Origin: Streptomyces fuscichromogenes
GTDB taxonomy: Bacteria > Actinomycetota > Actinomycetes > Streptomycetales > Streptomycetaceae
Reading direction: 5' to 3'
Assembly: GCF_014645815.1 (NCBI RefSeq)
Contig: NZ_BMML01000001.1
Span: forward strand, 1 to 64,000
Length of the DNA: 64,000 nt
The notes below the pieces were generated by a model, which searched no databases, was not told where the DNA came from, and saw nothing but the letters and a program-made list of their open reading frames with translations. Position numbers and translations under genes: made by a program. Of the stretch, positions 1 to 8,069 are shown one piece after another (position 1 is the first letter of the stretch; every line of letters begins with the position of its first letter).

Positions 1-27
1 CGCAGACTCTCCAAATGAGATGGCCTC

Positions 28-66
28 TTAGGGGCGCGGGGAACTGCGCGACCAGCCCCCACCGGG
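28..66. repeat. Dispersed Streptomyces repeat, copy 1
   Basis: Contains the core GGGGCGCGGGGAACTGCGCG followed by ACCAGCCCCCACCGG. The same core recurs, in either orientation, near 8.0, 11.8, 12.8, 20.7, 23.6-23.7, 43.9, 52.2 and 56.0 kb. Most copies lie just past the 3' ends of genes; this one lies beyond the fabF terminator. Confidence 0.85.
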
Positions 67-90
67 CGGTCAGCCGACAACGAAACGCAC

Positions 91-127
91 TGTGGCCCGG
101 ACTCCATCCGACGGAGTCCGGGCCACA
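91..127 (-). terminator. Terminator of the fab operon
   Basis: A perfect 15-bp stem (TGTGGCCCGGACTCC with its complement) encloses a 7-base loop 20 bases past the fabF stop codon. There is no T tract, as is usual for Streptomyces hairpin terminators. Confidence 0.85.
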
Positions 128-146
128 AGCCTCAGTGCAGCGCTTC

Positions 147-1409
147 TCACACGGTTCTGAACGCCAGTACGACGTTGTGGCCGCCGAAGCCGAACGAGTC
201 GTTCAGCGCGGCGATCCTGCCCTCGGGCAGCTGCCGGGCCTCACCCCGCACCACGTCCGCGTTGACCTCGGGATCGAGGTCGTCGAGGTTGATGGTCGGC
301 GGAGCCGTCCGGTTCACCAGCGCCAGGATCGACGCGACGGTCTCGATACCGCCCGCCCCGCCCAGCAGGTGACCGGTCATCGACTTGGTCGCGGAGATGG
401 CCATGTGGTCGACGTCGTCGCCGAACACCTTCCGCAGCGCCTTGATCTCGGCGACGTCACCCTGCGGCGTCGACGTGGCGTGCGCGTTGACGTGCACGAT
501 CTCGGCCGGCTTCAGATCCGTGTTGTCGAGCAGGTTCTGCAGCGCGTGCGCGATCCCGTTGCCGGACGGCTCCGGCTGCGTGATGTGGTGCGCGTCGGCC
601 GAGATGCCCTGGCCGACCGCCTCCGCGTAGATACGCGCCCCGCGCGCCTTCGCGTGGTCCTCGGACTCCAGGACGATCACGCCCGCGCCCTCGCCGAGGA
701 CGAAGCCGTCACGGCCGGAGTCGTAGGGACGCGACGCGCCCTCGGGGTCGTCGTTGTTCTTGGACATCGCCATCATGTTGCCGAACGCCACGATGGGCAG
801 CGGGTGGATCGCCGCCTCGGTGCCGCCGGCCACGACGACGTCCGCACGCCCGGTGCGGATCATCTCGATGGCGTACCCGATGGCCTCGGCGCCGGAGGCG
901 CAGGCCGACACGGGGGTGTGCACACCGGCCCGCGCACCCAGCTCGATACCGACGTTGGCGGCCGGCGAGTTGGGCATCAGCATCGGCACGGTGTGCGGGG
1001 AGACACGGCGTACGCCCTTCTCCTTGAGCACGTCGTACTGGTCCAGCAGGGTCGTGACACCGCCGATGCCGGAGGCGATGACGGTGCCGACCCGGTCGGG
1101 GTCGGCGGACGAGTCCTCACCGGCCCTGGCGGTGAAACCGGCGTCCTTCCAGGCCTCCTTGGCGGCGATCAGCGCGAACTGCGCGGACCGGTCCAGCTTG
1201 CGGGCCTGCGGACGCGGGATGATCTCGCTCGGTTCGACGGCGATCTGCGCCGCGATCCGGACGGGCAGGTCGGCCGCCCAGTCCTGCTCCAGGAGGCGGA
1301 CGCCGGACTTGCCGGCGACCAGGGCCTCCCAGAACGAAGCTGCGTCGCCACCCAGCGGTGTGGTTGCGCCGATACCGGTGACGACCACGGTGCGATTGGT
1401 CGGGCTCAC
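147..1409 (-). CDS. fabF: Beta-ketoacyl-ACP synthase II (FabF)
   Basis: Condenses malonyl-ACP with acyl-ACP in each elongation round of cytosolic type II fatty-acid synthesis. The 420-residue length is normal for FabF. The thiolase-fold nucleophile is Cys170 in PVSACASGAEA, and the two catalytic histidines lie in HVNAHATSTPQGD and KSMTGHLLGGAG. I chose the GTG at 1409, preceded by GGAGAAAG, because the following VSPTNRTVVVTGIG is the normal N-terminus; an ATG 60 bases upstream would add an atypical leader. It is the last gene of the fabD-fabH-acpP-fabF operon, 85 bases after acpP, and a strong hairpin follows it. Type II polyketide KSalpha enzymes are related, but the operon order makes a primary-metabolism role nearly certain. 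Confidence 0.96.
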   Translation of the reverse strand: MSPTNRTVVVTGIGATTPLGGDAASFWEALVAGKSGVRLLEQDWAADLPVRIAAQIAVEPSEIIPRPQARKLDRSAQFALIAAKEAWKDAGFTARAGEDSSADPDRVGTVIASGIGGVTTLLDQYDVLKEKGVRRVSPHTVPMLMPNSPAANVGIELGARAGVHTPVSACASGAEAIGYAIEMIRTGRADVVVAGGTEAAIHPLPIVAFGNMMAMSKNNDDPEGASRPYDSGRDGFVLGEGAGVIVLESEDHAKARGARIYAEAVGQGISADAHHITQPEPSGNGIAHALQNLLDNTDLKPAEIVHVNAHATSTPQGDVAEIKALRKVFGDDVDHMAISATKSMTGHLLGGAGGIETVASILALVNRTAPPTINLDDLDPEVNADVVRGEARQLPEGRIAALNDSFGFGGHNVVLAFRTV

Positions 1410-1494
1410 GGGAATTCTTTCTCCAACGGATACGGGATTCGACGGCGCCACCGCCGGGTGGCGGGGCATTGCAGCCGGAGGCTAGTTAACTGCC

Positions 1495-1743
1495 TCAGGC
1501 CTGGTGCTTGAGGATGTAGTCGGTCGCGTCGCCGACGGTCTTGAGGTTCTTGACGTCCTCGTCCGGGATCTTGACGTCGAAGCGCTCTTCAGCGGCGACG
1601 ACGACCTCGACCATGGACAGCGAGTCGACGTCCAGGTCGTCGGTGAAGGACTTGTCCAGCTGGACGTCCTCAACCGGGATGCCGGCGATCTCGTTCACGA
1701 TCTCGGCGAGACCTTCGACGATCTCTTCCTGAGTGGCGGCCAT
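1495..1743 (-). CDS. acpP: Acyl carrier protein AcpP
   Basis: This 82-residue acidic protein carries growing acyl chains on a phosphopantetheine arm. The attachment site is Ser41 in DDLDVDSLSMVEV. Helices I-III and the length match bacterial fatty-acid ACPs. The ATG at 1743 has GAAGGAGC just upstream. It lies between fabH and fabF in the standard Streptomyces order and is presumably co-transcribed from the fabD promoter under FasR control. Its abundant product delivers substrate to all the neighbouring enzymes. Confidence 0.97.
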   Translation of the reverse strand: MAATQEEIVEGLAEIVNEIAGIPVEDVQLDKSFTDDLDVDSLSMVEVVVAAEERFDVKIPDEDVKNLKTVGDATDYILKHQA

Positions 1744-1832
1744 GTCAGGCGCTCCTTCTTAGATGTTCCAGACGGTTGCTGCGGTGTTGCAGTCGGCGTC
1801 CCGCACCGGATGCATGATCCGGCACGGAGTGC

Positions 1833-2864
1833 CTAGGGGAGGGTAACGACAGTGGCGGCGTAGACGAGACCCGCCCCGAACCCGATGACGAGCGCGGTGT
1901 CCCCGCTCTTCGCCTCGCCGGTCGCCAGGAGCCGCTCCATCGCGAGCGGGATCGAGGCGGCCGAGGTGTTGCCGGTGGTGCGGATGTCACGGGCGACCGT
2001 GACGTGCTCCGGCAGTTTGAGAGTCTTCACCATCGAGTCGATGATCCGCACGTTGGCCTGGTGCGGGATGAAGACGTCCAGGTCGTCCGCAGTGAGTCCG
2101 GCGGCGTCCAGTGCCTCCTTGGCGACCTTCGCCATCTCGAACACGGCCCAGCGGAACACCGCCTGGCCCTCCTGCGTGATCGCCGGGAACTTGATGTTGC
2201 CCTGTCTGTCCAGCGGGAGCTCGGTTCTGTCGCCGAAGTGGAGACGGTCCCAGGGGACGGTCTGCTTGATGGTCTCGGACTTGTCGCCCTCGGAGCCCCA
2301 GACCGTCGGGCCGATCGCCGGCTCCTTCGAGGGGCCGACCACGACCGCGCCCGCGCCGTCGCCGAACAGGAAGGCGGTGGCCCGGTCCTCCAGGTCGGTG
2401 AGGTCGCTGAGCCGCTCCACGCCGATGACGAGCACGTACTCGGCGGAACCCTCCACCACCATGCCCTTGGCGAGCGTCAGGCCGTAGCCGAAGCCCGCGC
2501 AGCCCGCGGAGATGTCGAAGGCGGCCGCCTTGTTCGTGCCCAGCTTGTCGGCGATCTCGGTCGCGACGGCCGGGGTCTGGCTGAAGTGCGAGACGGTCGA
2601 GACGACCACGGCGCCGATCTGCTCGGCGGAGATACCCGCGTCCGCGATCGCCTTGCCGGAGGCCTCGACGGACATCGCCGCCACGGTCTCGTCCGGGCCC
2701 GCCCAGTGCCGGGTCTCGATGCCGGAGCGCGATCGGATCCACTCGTCGGACGAGTCGATCGTCTCCAGGATCACCTCGTTGGGCACCACACGGGTCGGGC
2801 GGTAGCCGCCGACACCGAGGATGCGCGCGTACGGGGCACCCTTGCTGGGGTTGATCTTCGACAT
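1833..2864 (-). CDS. fabH: Beta-ketoacyl-ACP synthase III (FabH)
   Basis: Starts fatty-acid synthesis by condensing an acyl-CoA primer with malonyl-ACP; in Streptomyces branched-chain primers are favoured. The 343-residue protein has the complete catalytic triad: Cys122 in DISAGCAGFGYGL, His268 in FIPHQANVR and Asn299 in TTGNTSAAS. The start MSKINPSKGAPYARILGVGG is the usual one for actinobacterial FabH. It lies 17 bases after fabD and 89 bases before acpP, so one operon is likely. The antibiotic-pathway FabH-like enzymes that start type II polyketides are an alternative, but this context is primary metabolism. Confidence 0.96.
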   Translation of the reverse strand: MSKINPSKGAPYARILGVGGYRPTRVVPNEVILETIDSSDEWIRSRSGIETRHWAGPDETVAAMSVEASGKAIADAGISAEQIGAVVVSTVSHFSQTPAVATEIADKLGTNKAAAFDISAGCAGFGYGLTLAKGMVVEGSAEYVLVIGVERLSDLTDLEDRATAFLFGDGAGAVVVGPSKEPAIGPTVWGSEGDKSETIKQTVPWDRLHFGDRTELPLDRQGNIKFPAITQEGQAVFRWAVFEMAKVAKEALDAAGLTADDLDVFIPHQANVRIIDSMVKTLKLPEHVTVARDIRTTGNTSAASIPLAMERLLATGEAKSGDTALVIGFGAGLVYAATVVTLP

Positions 2865-2881
2865 CGCAGTGGGCTCCTAAC

Positions 2882-3826
2882 TCAGCTGTGCTCGGCGATG
2901 AGCTCGCGGGCCGCGTCGAGGTCGTCGGGGGTCTTGAGGGCCAGCGTCCGCACGCCGGGCAGCGCGCGCTTGGCCAGGCCGGTCAGGGTGCCGCCGGGGC
3001 ACACCTCGAGGAGGGCGGTCACGCCGAGTTCCTTGAACGTCTCCATGCACAGGTCCCAGCGGACCGGGTTGGCCACCTGGCCGACCAGCCGCTCCACGAT
3101 CTCCTCGCCGGACGTGACGGCCTGCCCGTCCTTGTTGGAGACGTAGGTGAACTTCGGGTCGAGGGGCGCGAGTTCCCTGGCGGCCTCGGCAAGGCTGTCG
3201 ACCGCGGGGCCCATGTGGTGCGTGTGGAAGGCGCCGGCGACCTTGAGGGCGACGACCTTGCGGACCCCCTCGGGCTTGTCCGCGTCGAGCGCGGCGAGTT
3301 GCTCCAGGGTCCCGGCCGCGACGACCTGCCCCGCGCCGTTGATGTTCGCCGGGGTCAGACCGAGCTTCTCCAGGTGCGCGACGGAGACCTCCGGGTCGCC
3401 GCCGAGCAGCGCCGACATGCCGGTCCTGGTGATCGCGGCGGCCTCGGCCATCGCCAGCCCGCGCCTGCGCACGAGGGTCAGCGCGGCGATGTCGTCCAGG
3501 ACGCCCGCGAAGGCGGCGGCGGTGATCTCACCGACGCTGTGCCCCGCGACCGCGCCGGGCGCGATGTCGGCGACCGCCGCGGCAGCGGCTGATGTCTGGG
3601 TACCGAGTGCCGCGCCGGACACGAGCCCCGCGGCGACGAGCAGCGGCTGGGCGACCGAGGTGTCCCGGATCTCGTCCGCGTCGGCGTCCGTGCCGTAGTG
3701 CACCAGATCGAGACCGATCGCGTCCGACCAGGCACGCAGACGGTCCTCGACACCGGGGAGGGCGAGCCAGGGGGTCAGGAAGCCAGGGGTCTGGGCGCCC
3801 TGGCCGGGAGCGACGAGTACGAGCAC
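2882..3826 (-). CDS. fabD: Malonyl-CoA:ACP transacylase (FabD)
   Basis: Transfers malonyl from CoA to AcpP, supplying the extender unit for FabH and FabF. The 314-residue alpha/beta hydrolase-type protein has its nucleophile at Ser97 in VAGHSVGEI, the N-terminal GQGAQ oxyanion motif and the catalytic His201 in GAFHTHH. The GTG at 3826 fits the family N-terminus (x-LVLVAPGQGAQTPGF) and has purine-rich GAGAG upstream; another in-frame GTG lies at 3832. It is the first gene of the fab operon. The 89 bases up to the fasR stop presumably hold the FasR-activated promoter. Confidence 0.95.
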   Translation of the reverse strand: MLVLVAPGQGAQTPGFLTPWLALPGVEDRLRAWSDAIGLDLVHYGTDADADEIRDTSVAQPLLVAAGLVSGAALGTQTSAAAAAVADIAPGAVAGHSVGEITAAAFAGVLDDIAALTLVRRRGLAMAEAAAITRTGMSALLGGDPEVSVAHLEKLGLTPANINGAGQVVAAGTLEQLAALDADKPEGVRKVVALKVAGAFHTHHMGPAVDSLAEAARELAPLDPKFTYVSNKDGQAVTSGEEIVERLVGQVANPVRWDLCMETFKELGVTALLEVCPGGTLTGLAKRALPGVRTLALKTPDDLDAARELIAEHS

Positions 3827-3915
3827 TCTCACACTCTCTCTTGGGGACGGCCACGGCCGCCCGTGGGGACAGGGACGAAGAACACGAGGGGGTTTTGTGG
3901 GGCCCCGACAAAATC

Positions 3916-5121
3916 CTATGGCTGGAGATCTCCATCGACCAGACGCCCCAGGATCAGCGCGATCCGCAGTGTGAAGGCGGATCGTACATCGGACGGTGAC
4001 CACCCGGTGACGTCAGTCACACGTCGGAGCCGGTAGCGCACGGTGTTCGGGTGAACGAAGAGCATCCGGGCGGCACCCTCCAGGCTGCTCGCCTGCTCCA
4101 GATAGACGCTCAGTGTTTCCAGCAGCGCCGAACCGGCTTCTTCCAGTGGTCTGTAGATCTCCTCCACCAACTGCTCGCGCGCGCTCGGATCGCCCGCGAT
4201 GGCGCGCTCCGGAAGGAGATCGTCCGCCAGCACCGGCCGCGGCGCGTCCTGCCAGGCGGAACACGCCTTGAGCCCCGCGGCGGCGGCCTGCGCGGACCGG
4301 GTGGCGGCCAGCAGGTCCGGCACCACCGGCCCCGCCACGACCGGTCCCGCGGCGTACGGCCCGATCAGTGACTTGGCCACGGCCAGCGGGTTGTCGTTGC
4401 CGCCCGCGATGACCACCAGCCGGTCCCCGAGCACCCCGGTCAGCACCTGGAGCTTGGCGTGCCGGGAGGCCCGCCGGATCGCCTCGACGGTCAGTTCGCT
4501 GTCTCCGTCGGGCGCGGTACCGAGGACGACGCACACATGGTCGGGCGAGTTCCACCCGAGCGCCGCGGCCCTGCTCACCGCTCCTTCGTCCGCCTCGCCG
4601 CTCAGCACGGCGTTGACGACGAGCGACTCCAGCCGGGCGTCCCAGGCACCGCGTGCCTCGGCGGCCTGGGCGTACACCTGGGCGGTGGCGAAGGCGATCT
4701 CACGGGCGTACACGAGCAGCGCCTCGCGCAGCACGTTCTCGTCGCCCGGGGCCGCGACCTCGTCGATCGCGCTCTCCATGACCTCGATGGTGGTCCGCAC
4801 CATCTCCACCGTCTGCCGCAGGGTGATCGCCCGGGTCAGCTCCCGCGGCGCGGTACCGAACACGTCCGTCGAGATCGCCTGCGGGGCGTCCGGGTGCCGG
4901 AACCACTCGGTGAAGGCCGCGATGCCCGCCTGGGCGACGAGTCCGATCCACGAGCGGTTCTCCGGTGGCATGGCCCGGTACCACGACAGGGTCTCGTCCA
5001 TGCGTGCGATGGCCTGGGCGGCGAGGCTGCCGGACGACTTCTCCAGCCGCTTCAGGGTCGCGGAGTGCGGGTGGGCCTGATGAGCCGAGGGGTCGGACTT
5101 GCGCGTTACGGGTTCGGGCAC
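3916..5121 (-). CDS. fasR: FasR-type transcriptional activator of the fab operon
   Basis: This 401-residue regulator sits directly upstream of fabD in the same orientation, the position of FasR, which in S. coelicolor binds the fabD promoter and is needed for normal fatty-acid synthesis and growth. The C-terminus (about residues 340-395) is a PucR-type helix-turn-helix with HPNTVRYRLRRVTDVTG. The middle resembles the GGDEF-like/PucR regulatory region of CdaR-type activators (CVVLGTAPDGD onward). The start MPEPVTRKSDPSAHQ is supported by homologous N-termini. The divergent pirin gene begins 73 bases away, so the promoters are back to back. Confidence 0.92.
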   Translation of the reverse strand: MPEPVTRKSDPSAHQAHPHSATLKRLEKSSGSLAAQAIARMDETLSWYRAMPPENRSWIGLVAQAGIAAFTEWFRHPDAPQAISTDVFGTAPRELTRAITLRQTVEMVRTTIEVMESAIDEVAAPGDENVLREALLVYAREIAFATAQVYAQAAEARGAWDARLESLVVNAVLSGEADEGAVSRAAALGWNSPDHVCVVLGTAPDGDSELTVEAIRRASRHAKLQVLTGVLGDRLVVIAGGNDNPLAVAKSLIGPYAAGPVVAGPVVPDLLAATRSAQAAAAGLKACSAWQDAPRPVLADDLLPERAIAGDPSAREQLVEEIYRPLEEAGSALLETLSVYLEQASSLEGAARMLFVHPNTVRYRLRRVTDVTGWSPSDVRSAFTLRIALILGRLVDGDLQP

Positions 5122-5194
5122 GGGGACAAGACTGCCTTATCCGGACGGGAGCCTGCGCCGCCGGGTGCCGACTGCGGTCTACCGTGGTGCCGTG

Positions 5195-5848
5195 ATGGAC
5201 GTCAGGCGCGCGGCGCAGCGCTATCCGGGAGGCGACCCGGCGACCGGGATCGAGTCGTCGCACGCCTTCTCCTTCGGCCCGCACTACGACCCCGACAACC
5301 TGCGCTTCGCGGCGGTGATCGCCTGCAACGAGGAGCGTCTGGCGCCGGGCGCCGGATTCGACGAGCATCCGCACAGCCACACCGAGATCGTGACGTGGGT
5401 GGTCGAGGGCGAGCTCACCCACCGCGACTCGGCGGGCAACGAGACGGTGGTCCGGCGCGGCGACGTGCAGCGCCTGAGCGCCGCGGGGGGCGTCCGCCAC
5501 GTGGAGCGCAACGACGGCGAGCTGCCCCTGACCTTCGTCCAGATGTGGCTGGCCCCGGTGCGGCCCGGGGGCGAACCGGCGTACGACATCGTCCGCGGCA
5601 TCGCCGACTCCACCCCCTACGCCGTCCCGGAGGCCGCCGCGATGCTGCACGTCCGCCGCCTGGGAGCGGGGGAGCGGACGGCGGTGCCGGACGGGGCGTA
5701 TGTGTACGTGCACGTGGTGCGGGGGGAAGCGCGGGTCGGTGGGGAGGAGTTGGGGCCAGGGGACTCCGTACGGATCACCGGCGCGAAGGACCTGGAGACG
5801 TCGGGGATCACGGAGGCGGAGTTGTTGCTGTGGGAAATGGCGGGGTAG
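5195..5848 (+). CDS. Pirin family protein
   Basis: A 217-residue bicupin. The N-terminal cupin has the pirin metal site HPHSHTEIVTWVVEGELTH, giving the expected three-histidine one-glutamate iron ligand set. Pirins are described as iron-dependent redox sensors or quercetin dioxygenases. The function here is not determined. The ATG at 5195 opens with MDVRRAAQRYPGG, the usual start; a GTG lies one codon upstream. It diverges from fasR and converges on the serine-hydrolase gene. Confidence 0.88.
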   Translation: MDVRRAAQRYPGGDPATGIESSHAFSFGPHYDPDNLRFAAVIACNEERLAPGAGFDEHPHSHTEIVTWVVEGELTHRDSAGNETVVRRGDVQRLSAAGGVRHVERNDGELPLTFVQMWLAPVRPGGEPAYDIVRGIADSTPYAVPEAAAMLHVRRLGAGERTAVPDGAYVYVHVVRGEARVGGEELGPGDSVRITGAKDLETSGITEAELLLWEMAG

Positions 5849-5934
5849 CGACGGTCGTTGTCCGGCCGCGGGCGCTCCCGCCACATCCCCCCGCAGCGGC
5901 ACCCCGCCGGCGCGGGCGAGTGAAACCCCCTGCC

Positions 5935-6759
5935 TCAGCCCCGCGGCTCCGCCAGTACCGCGTCCGTGAACACCGGCCACGCCTCGACCGCCCAAGGGCC
6001 GAACGCCCGGTCCGTCAGTGCGACACACGCCAGCCCGGCGTCCGGGTCGACCCACAGGAACGTGCCCGCCTGCCCGAAGTGCCCGAACGTCCGCGGCGAG
6101 GACGAGGAACCCGTCCAGTGCGGGGTCTTGCCGTCCCGGATCTCGAAGCCCAGTCCCCAGTCGTTCGGGTTCTGGTGGCCGTACCCCGGCAGCACGCCCT
6201 TCGTGCCCGGGTACTGGACGGTCAGCGTCGCCTCCGCCACCGTCCGCGGGTCCAGCAGCCGCGGCGCCTGCAGCTCCGCCGCGAAACGCAGCAGGTCCGA
6301 CACCGAGGACACGCCGTCCTTCGCAGGCGAGCCCGCCAGCGACGTCGACGTCATGCCCAGCGGCTCCAGCACCGCCTGCCGCGCGTACTCGGCGAACGGC
6401 ATCTCCGTCGCCTTGGCGACATGGTCCCCGAGCACCTCGAACCCCGCGTTGGAGTACAGCCGCCGTTCCCCGGGCGGCGCCGTCACCCGGTGCTCGTCGA
6501 AGGCCAGCCCCGAGGTGTGCGCGAGCAGGTGCCGTACCGTCGCCCCCTGCGGCCCCGCCGGCTCGTCGAGTTCGACCGCCCCCTCCTCGTACGCGACGAG
6601 CACCGCGTACGCCGCGAGCGGCTTGGTGACGGAGGCGAGCGGGAAGCGGTGGTCCACCGGCCCATGGCCGCCCAGGACCGTCCCGTCGGCCCGCACGGCA
6701 CCCGCGGCGGCGGTGGGCACGGGCCAGTTCTCGATCGACGCGAGGCTGTTCAGAGACAT
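5935..6759 (-). CDS. Beta-lactamase-fold serine hydrolase
   Basis: A 274-residue class C beta-lactamase/esterase-type protein. The catalytic SxxK is in FPLASVTKPLAAYA, and a Tyr motif is visible in RRLYSNAGFEVLGDH (Y-S-N in the YxN position). No signal peptide is present, so it is probably cytosolic, unlike true beta-lactamases; esterase or D-amino-acid peptidase activity is more likely. The start at 6759 (MSLNSLASIENWPVP) is the first sensible one after the upstream repeat; an open frame further upstream is non-coding. The 175-bp palindromic repeat lies immediately upstream and may affect its expression. Confidence 0.85.
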   Translation of the reverse strand: MSLNSLASIENWPVPTAAAGAVRADGTVLGGHGPVDHRFPLASVTKPLAAYAVLVAYEEGAVELDEPAGPQGATVRHLLAHTSGLAFDEHRVTAPPGERRLYSNAGFEVLGDHVAKATEMPFAEYARQAVLEPLGMTSTSLAGSPAKDGVSSVSDLLRFAAELQAPRLLDPRTVAEATLTVQYPGTKGVLPGYGHQNPNDWGLGFEIRDGKTPHWTGSSSSPRTFGHFGQAGTFLWVDPDAGLACVALTDRAFGPWAVEAWPVFTDAVLAEPRG

Positions 6760-6771
6760 GCCTGCGAGCCT

Positions 6772-6946
6772 AGGGCCTGTCGTCACATTCCCGTCTGCCT
6801 GGCGACGCCATGCACGCACTCTCGCCGCACCGGGCGCGGACCCGAGTACATCCAGTACGCGGGTCCACGCCCGGCACACCGAGAGCACGCACCTGACGCC
6901 GCCAGGCCGCCCTTCGGGCGACGACGGGAATGTGACGACAGGCCCT
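6772..6946. repeat. 175-bp hairpin-forming MITE-like element
   Basis: Perfect 24-bp terminal inverted repeats occupy 6772-6795 and 6923-6946, beginning AGGGCCTGTCGTCACATTCC. Inner segments also pair: GCCTGGCG with CGCCAGGC, CTCTCG with CGAGAG, and CCGGGCG.GGACCCG.GTAC with its complement around an ATCCA loop. The whole element can fold into one long hairpin, with a side hairpin CGCCCTTCGGGCG. It contains no gene and fills the gap between the serine hydrolase and GNAT genes. Confidence 0.85.
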
Positions 6947-6953
6947 GTGCGGC

Positions 6954-7424
6954 TCAGAGCCGCAGGCTCATCGTGGGGTCCGGCTTGTGGACGAAGCCGA
7001 GGGCGGCGTAGAGGGGCCGGGCCTCGGCGGACGCGGTCAGCATGACCTGCCCCGCGCCCCGCTGCCGGAACCAGGCCAGCAGCTCCTCCATGCACGCGCG
7101 TGCGTACCCGCGCCGGCGGGTGTCCGGGTCGGTGGCCACGCTGAAGACGTACCCGGAGCGGCCGTGCGGGCTGTGCGCCTTGCCGATCCGGTAGTCGACG
7201 GTCCCGGCGACCAGCGCCGCCAGCGCCCCCGGCCGGTCCGGATGGTCGACGACGAACGCGGCGAAGTCCCCGTCCGGCTCGCCCAGCCTCTCCTCCAGGG
7301 CGGGCCGCGCCCCCGCGTGCCATCCTGTGTCGCCGTCCCCGCCGGGCAGCGAGTCGATCATCACCTGGCGCAGCCGCAGTACTTCCGGAGCGTCCTCGGC
7401 CGTGGCACGGCGTACGAGAGTCAT
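6954..7424 (-). CDS. GNAT family N-acetyltransferase
   Basis: A 156-residue acyl-CoA-dependent acetyltransferase. The acetyl-CoA pyrophosphate-binding motif A is seen in FSVATDPDTRRRGYARACMEE, with the R-x-x-G-x-A core RRRGYA, followed by the typical C-terminal ARPLYAALGFVHKP. The start MTLVRRATAEDAPEVLRL at 7424 is the usual GNAT beginning. The substrate is unknown. Its stop codon lies 7 bases from the end of the palindromic repeat, which could act as its terminator. Confidence 0.88.
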   Translation of the reverse strand: MTLVRRATAEDAPEVLRLRQVMIDSLPGGDGDTGWHAGARPALEERLGEPDGDFAAFVVDHPDRPGALAALVAGTVDYRIGKAHSPHGRSGYVFSVATDPDTRRRGYARACMEELLAWFRQRGAGQVMLTASAEARPLYAALGFVHKPDPTMSLRL

Positions 7425-7521
7425 GCCCCGCACGCTAGCCACCGCCCGGCCCGCTCGTCGCGCGTATTTCTTACACGGTTCCGCTTGCTTCGAGTGCACT
7501 CCAAGGCCATAGCGTGGGCGT

Positions 7522-7989
7522 ATGACGGTGATGCAGACAACGACCGCGGCCCCCACCCAGCAGCCCGACCGCGCGCCCGCCGACATCTGTTCCGCCCCAC
7601 CCCGGCGGCACCCGCGTCCCGAGGGCCAGGACCGCTACACGATCAGCGAGGTCGTCGCCTTCACCGGCCTGACCGCCCACACCCTGCGCTGGTACGAGCG
7701 GATCGGCCTGATGTCCCACATCGACCGCTCCCACACCGGCCAGCGCCGCTACAGCAACCGCGACCTGGACTGGCTGGACTTCGTCACCAAGCTCCGCCTG
7801 ACCGGAATGCCGGTGGCGGACATGGTGCGCTACGCGGAGCTGGTGAGGGAGGGCGAGACGACCTACCCCGACCGCCGGGAACTCCTCGAACAGACCCGCA
7901 GGGACGTGGTGTCGAGGATCGCCGAACTGCACGACACCCTGTCGGTGCTGGACCGAAAGATCAGTTTCTACGAGACAGGCGGTAACTGA
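7522..7989 (+). CDS. MerR family transcriptional regulator
   Basis: A 155-residue regulator with the MerR winged helix at about residues 34-100. YTISEVVAFTGLTAHTLRWY and the wing GQRRYSNRDLDWLDFV are both clear. A coiled-coil dimerisation helix with LDRKISFYETGGN ends the protein. There is no metal-binding cysteine cluster (the only Cys is in the N-terminal extension), so a small-molecule or redox effector is more likely than a metal. It diverges from the GNAT gene by 97 bases, which probably hold both promoters. Confidence 0.9.
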   Translation: MTVMQTTTAAPTQQPDRAPADICSAPPRRHPRPEGQDRYTISEVVAFTGLTAHTLRWYERIGLMSHIDRSHTGQRRYSNRDLDWLDFVTKLRLTGMPVADMVRYAELVREGETTYPDRRELLEQTRRDVVSRIAELHDTLSVLDRKISFYETGGN

Positions 7990-8006
7990 CAGCGCCCCTC
8001 GCACTG

Positions 8007-8050
8007 GCGCCCCGTGGGGCGCGGGGAACTGCGCGAGCAACCCACCACCG
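8007..8050. repeat. Dispersed Streptomyces repeat, copy 2
   Basis: GGGGCGCGGGGAACTGCGCG is followed by AGCAACCCACCACC and preceded by GGCGCCCC, which pairs with GGGGCGC. It lies between the convergent MerR and DUF4429 genes, where it may serve as a shared terminator. Confidence 0.8.
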
Positions 8051-8069
8051 CCCGCACCCGAAAGAACTG

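Noticed and set aside
147..3826. Type II polyketide minimal synthase
   Set aside because: KS, ACP, FabH and FabD are in the standard primary fatty-acid order with FasR. No chain-length factor, cyclase or tailoring gene is present.
4459..7011. Very long open frame on the plus strand opposite fasR, and across the pirin and hydrolase genes
   Set aside because: Arg/Gly/Pro-rich translation without domains. It is the usual by-product of strong third-position GC in the true genes.
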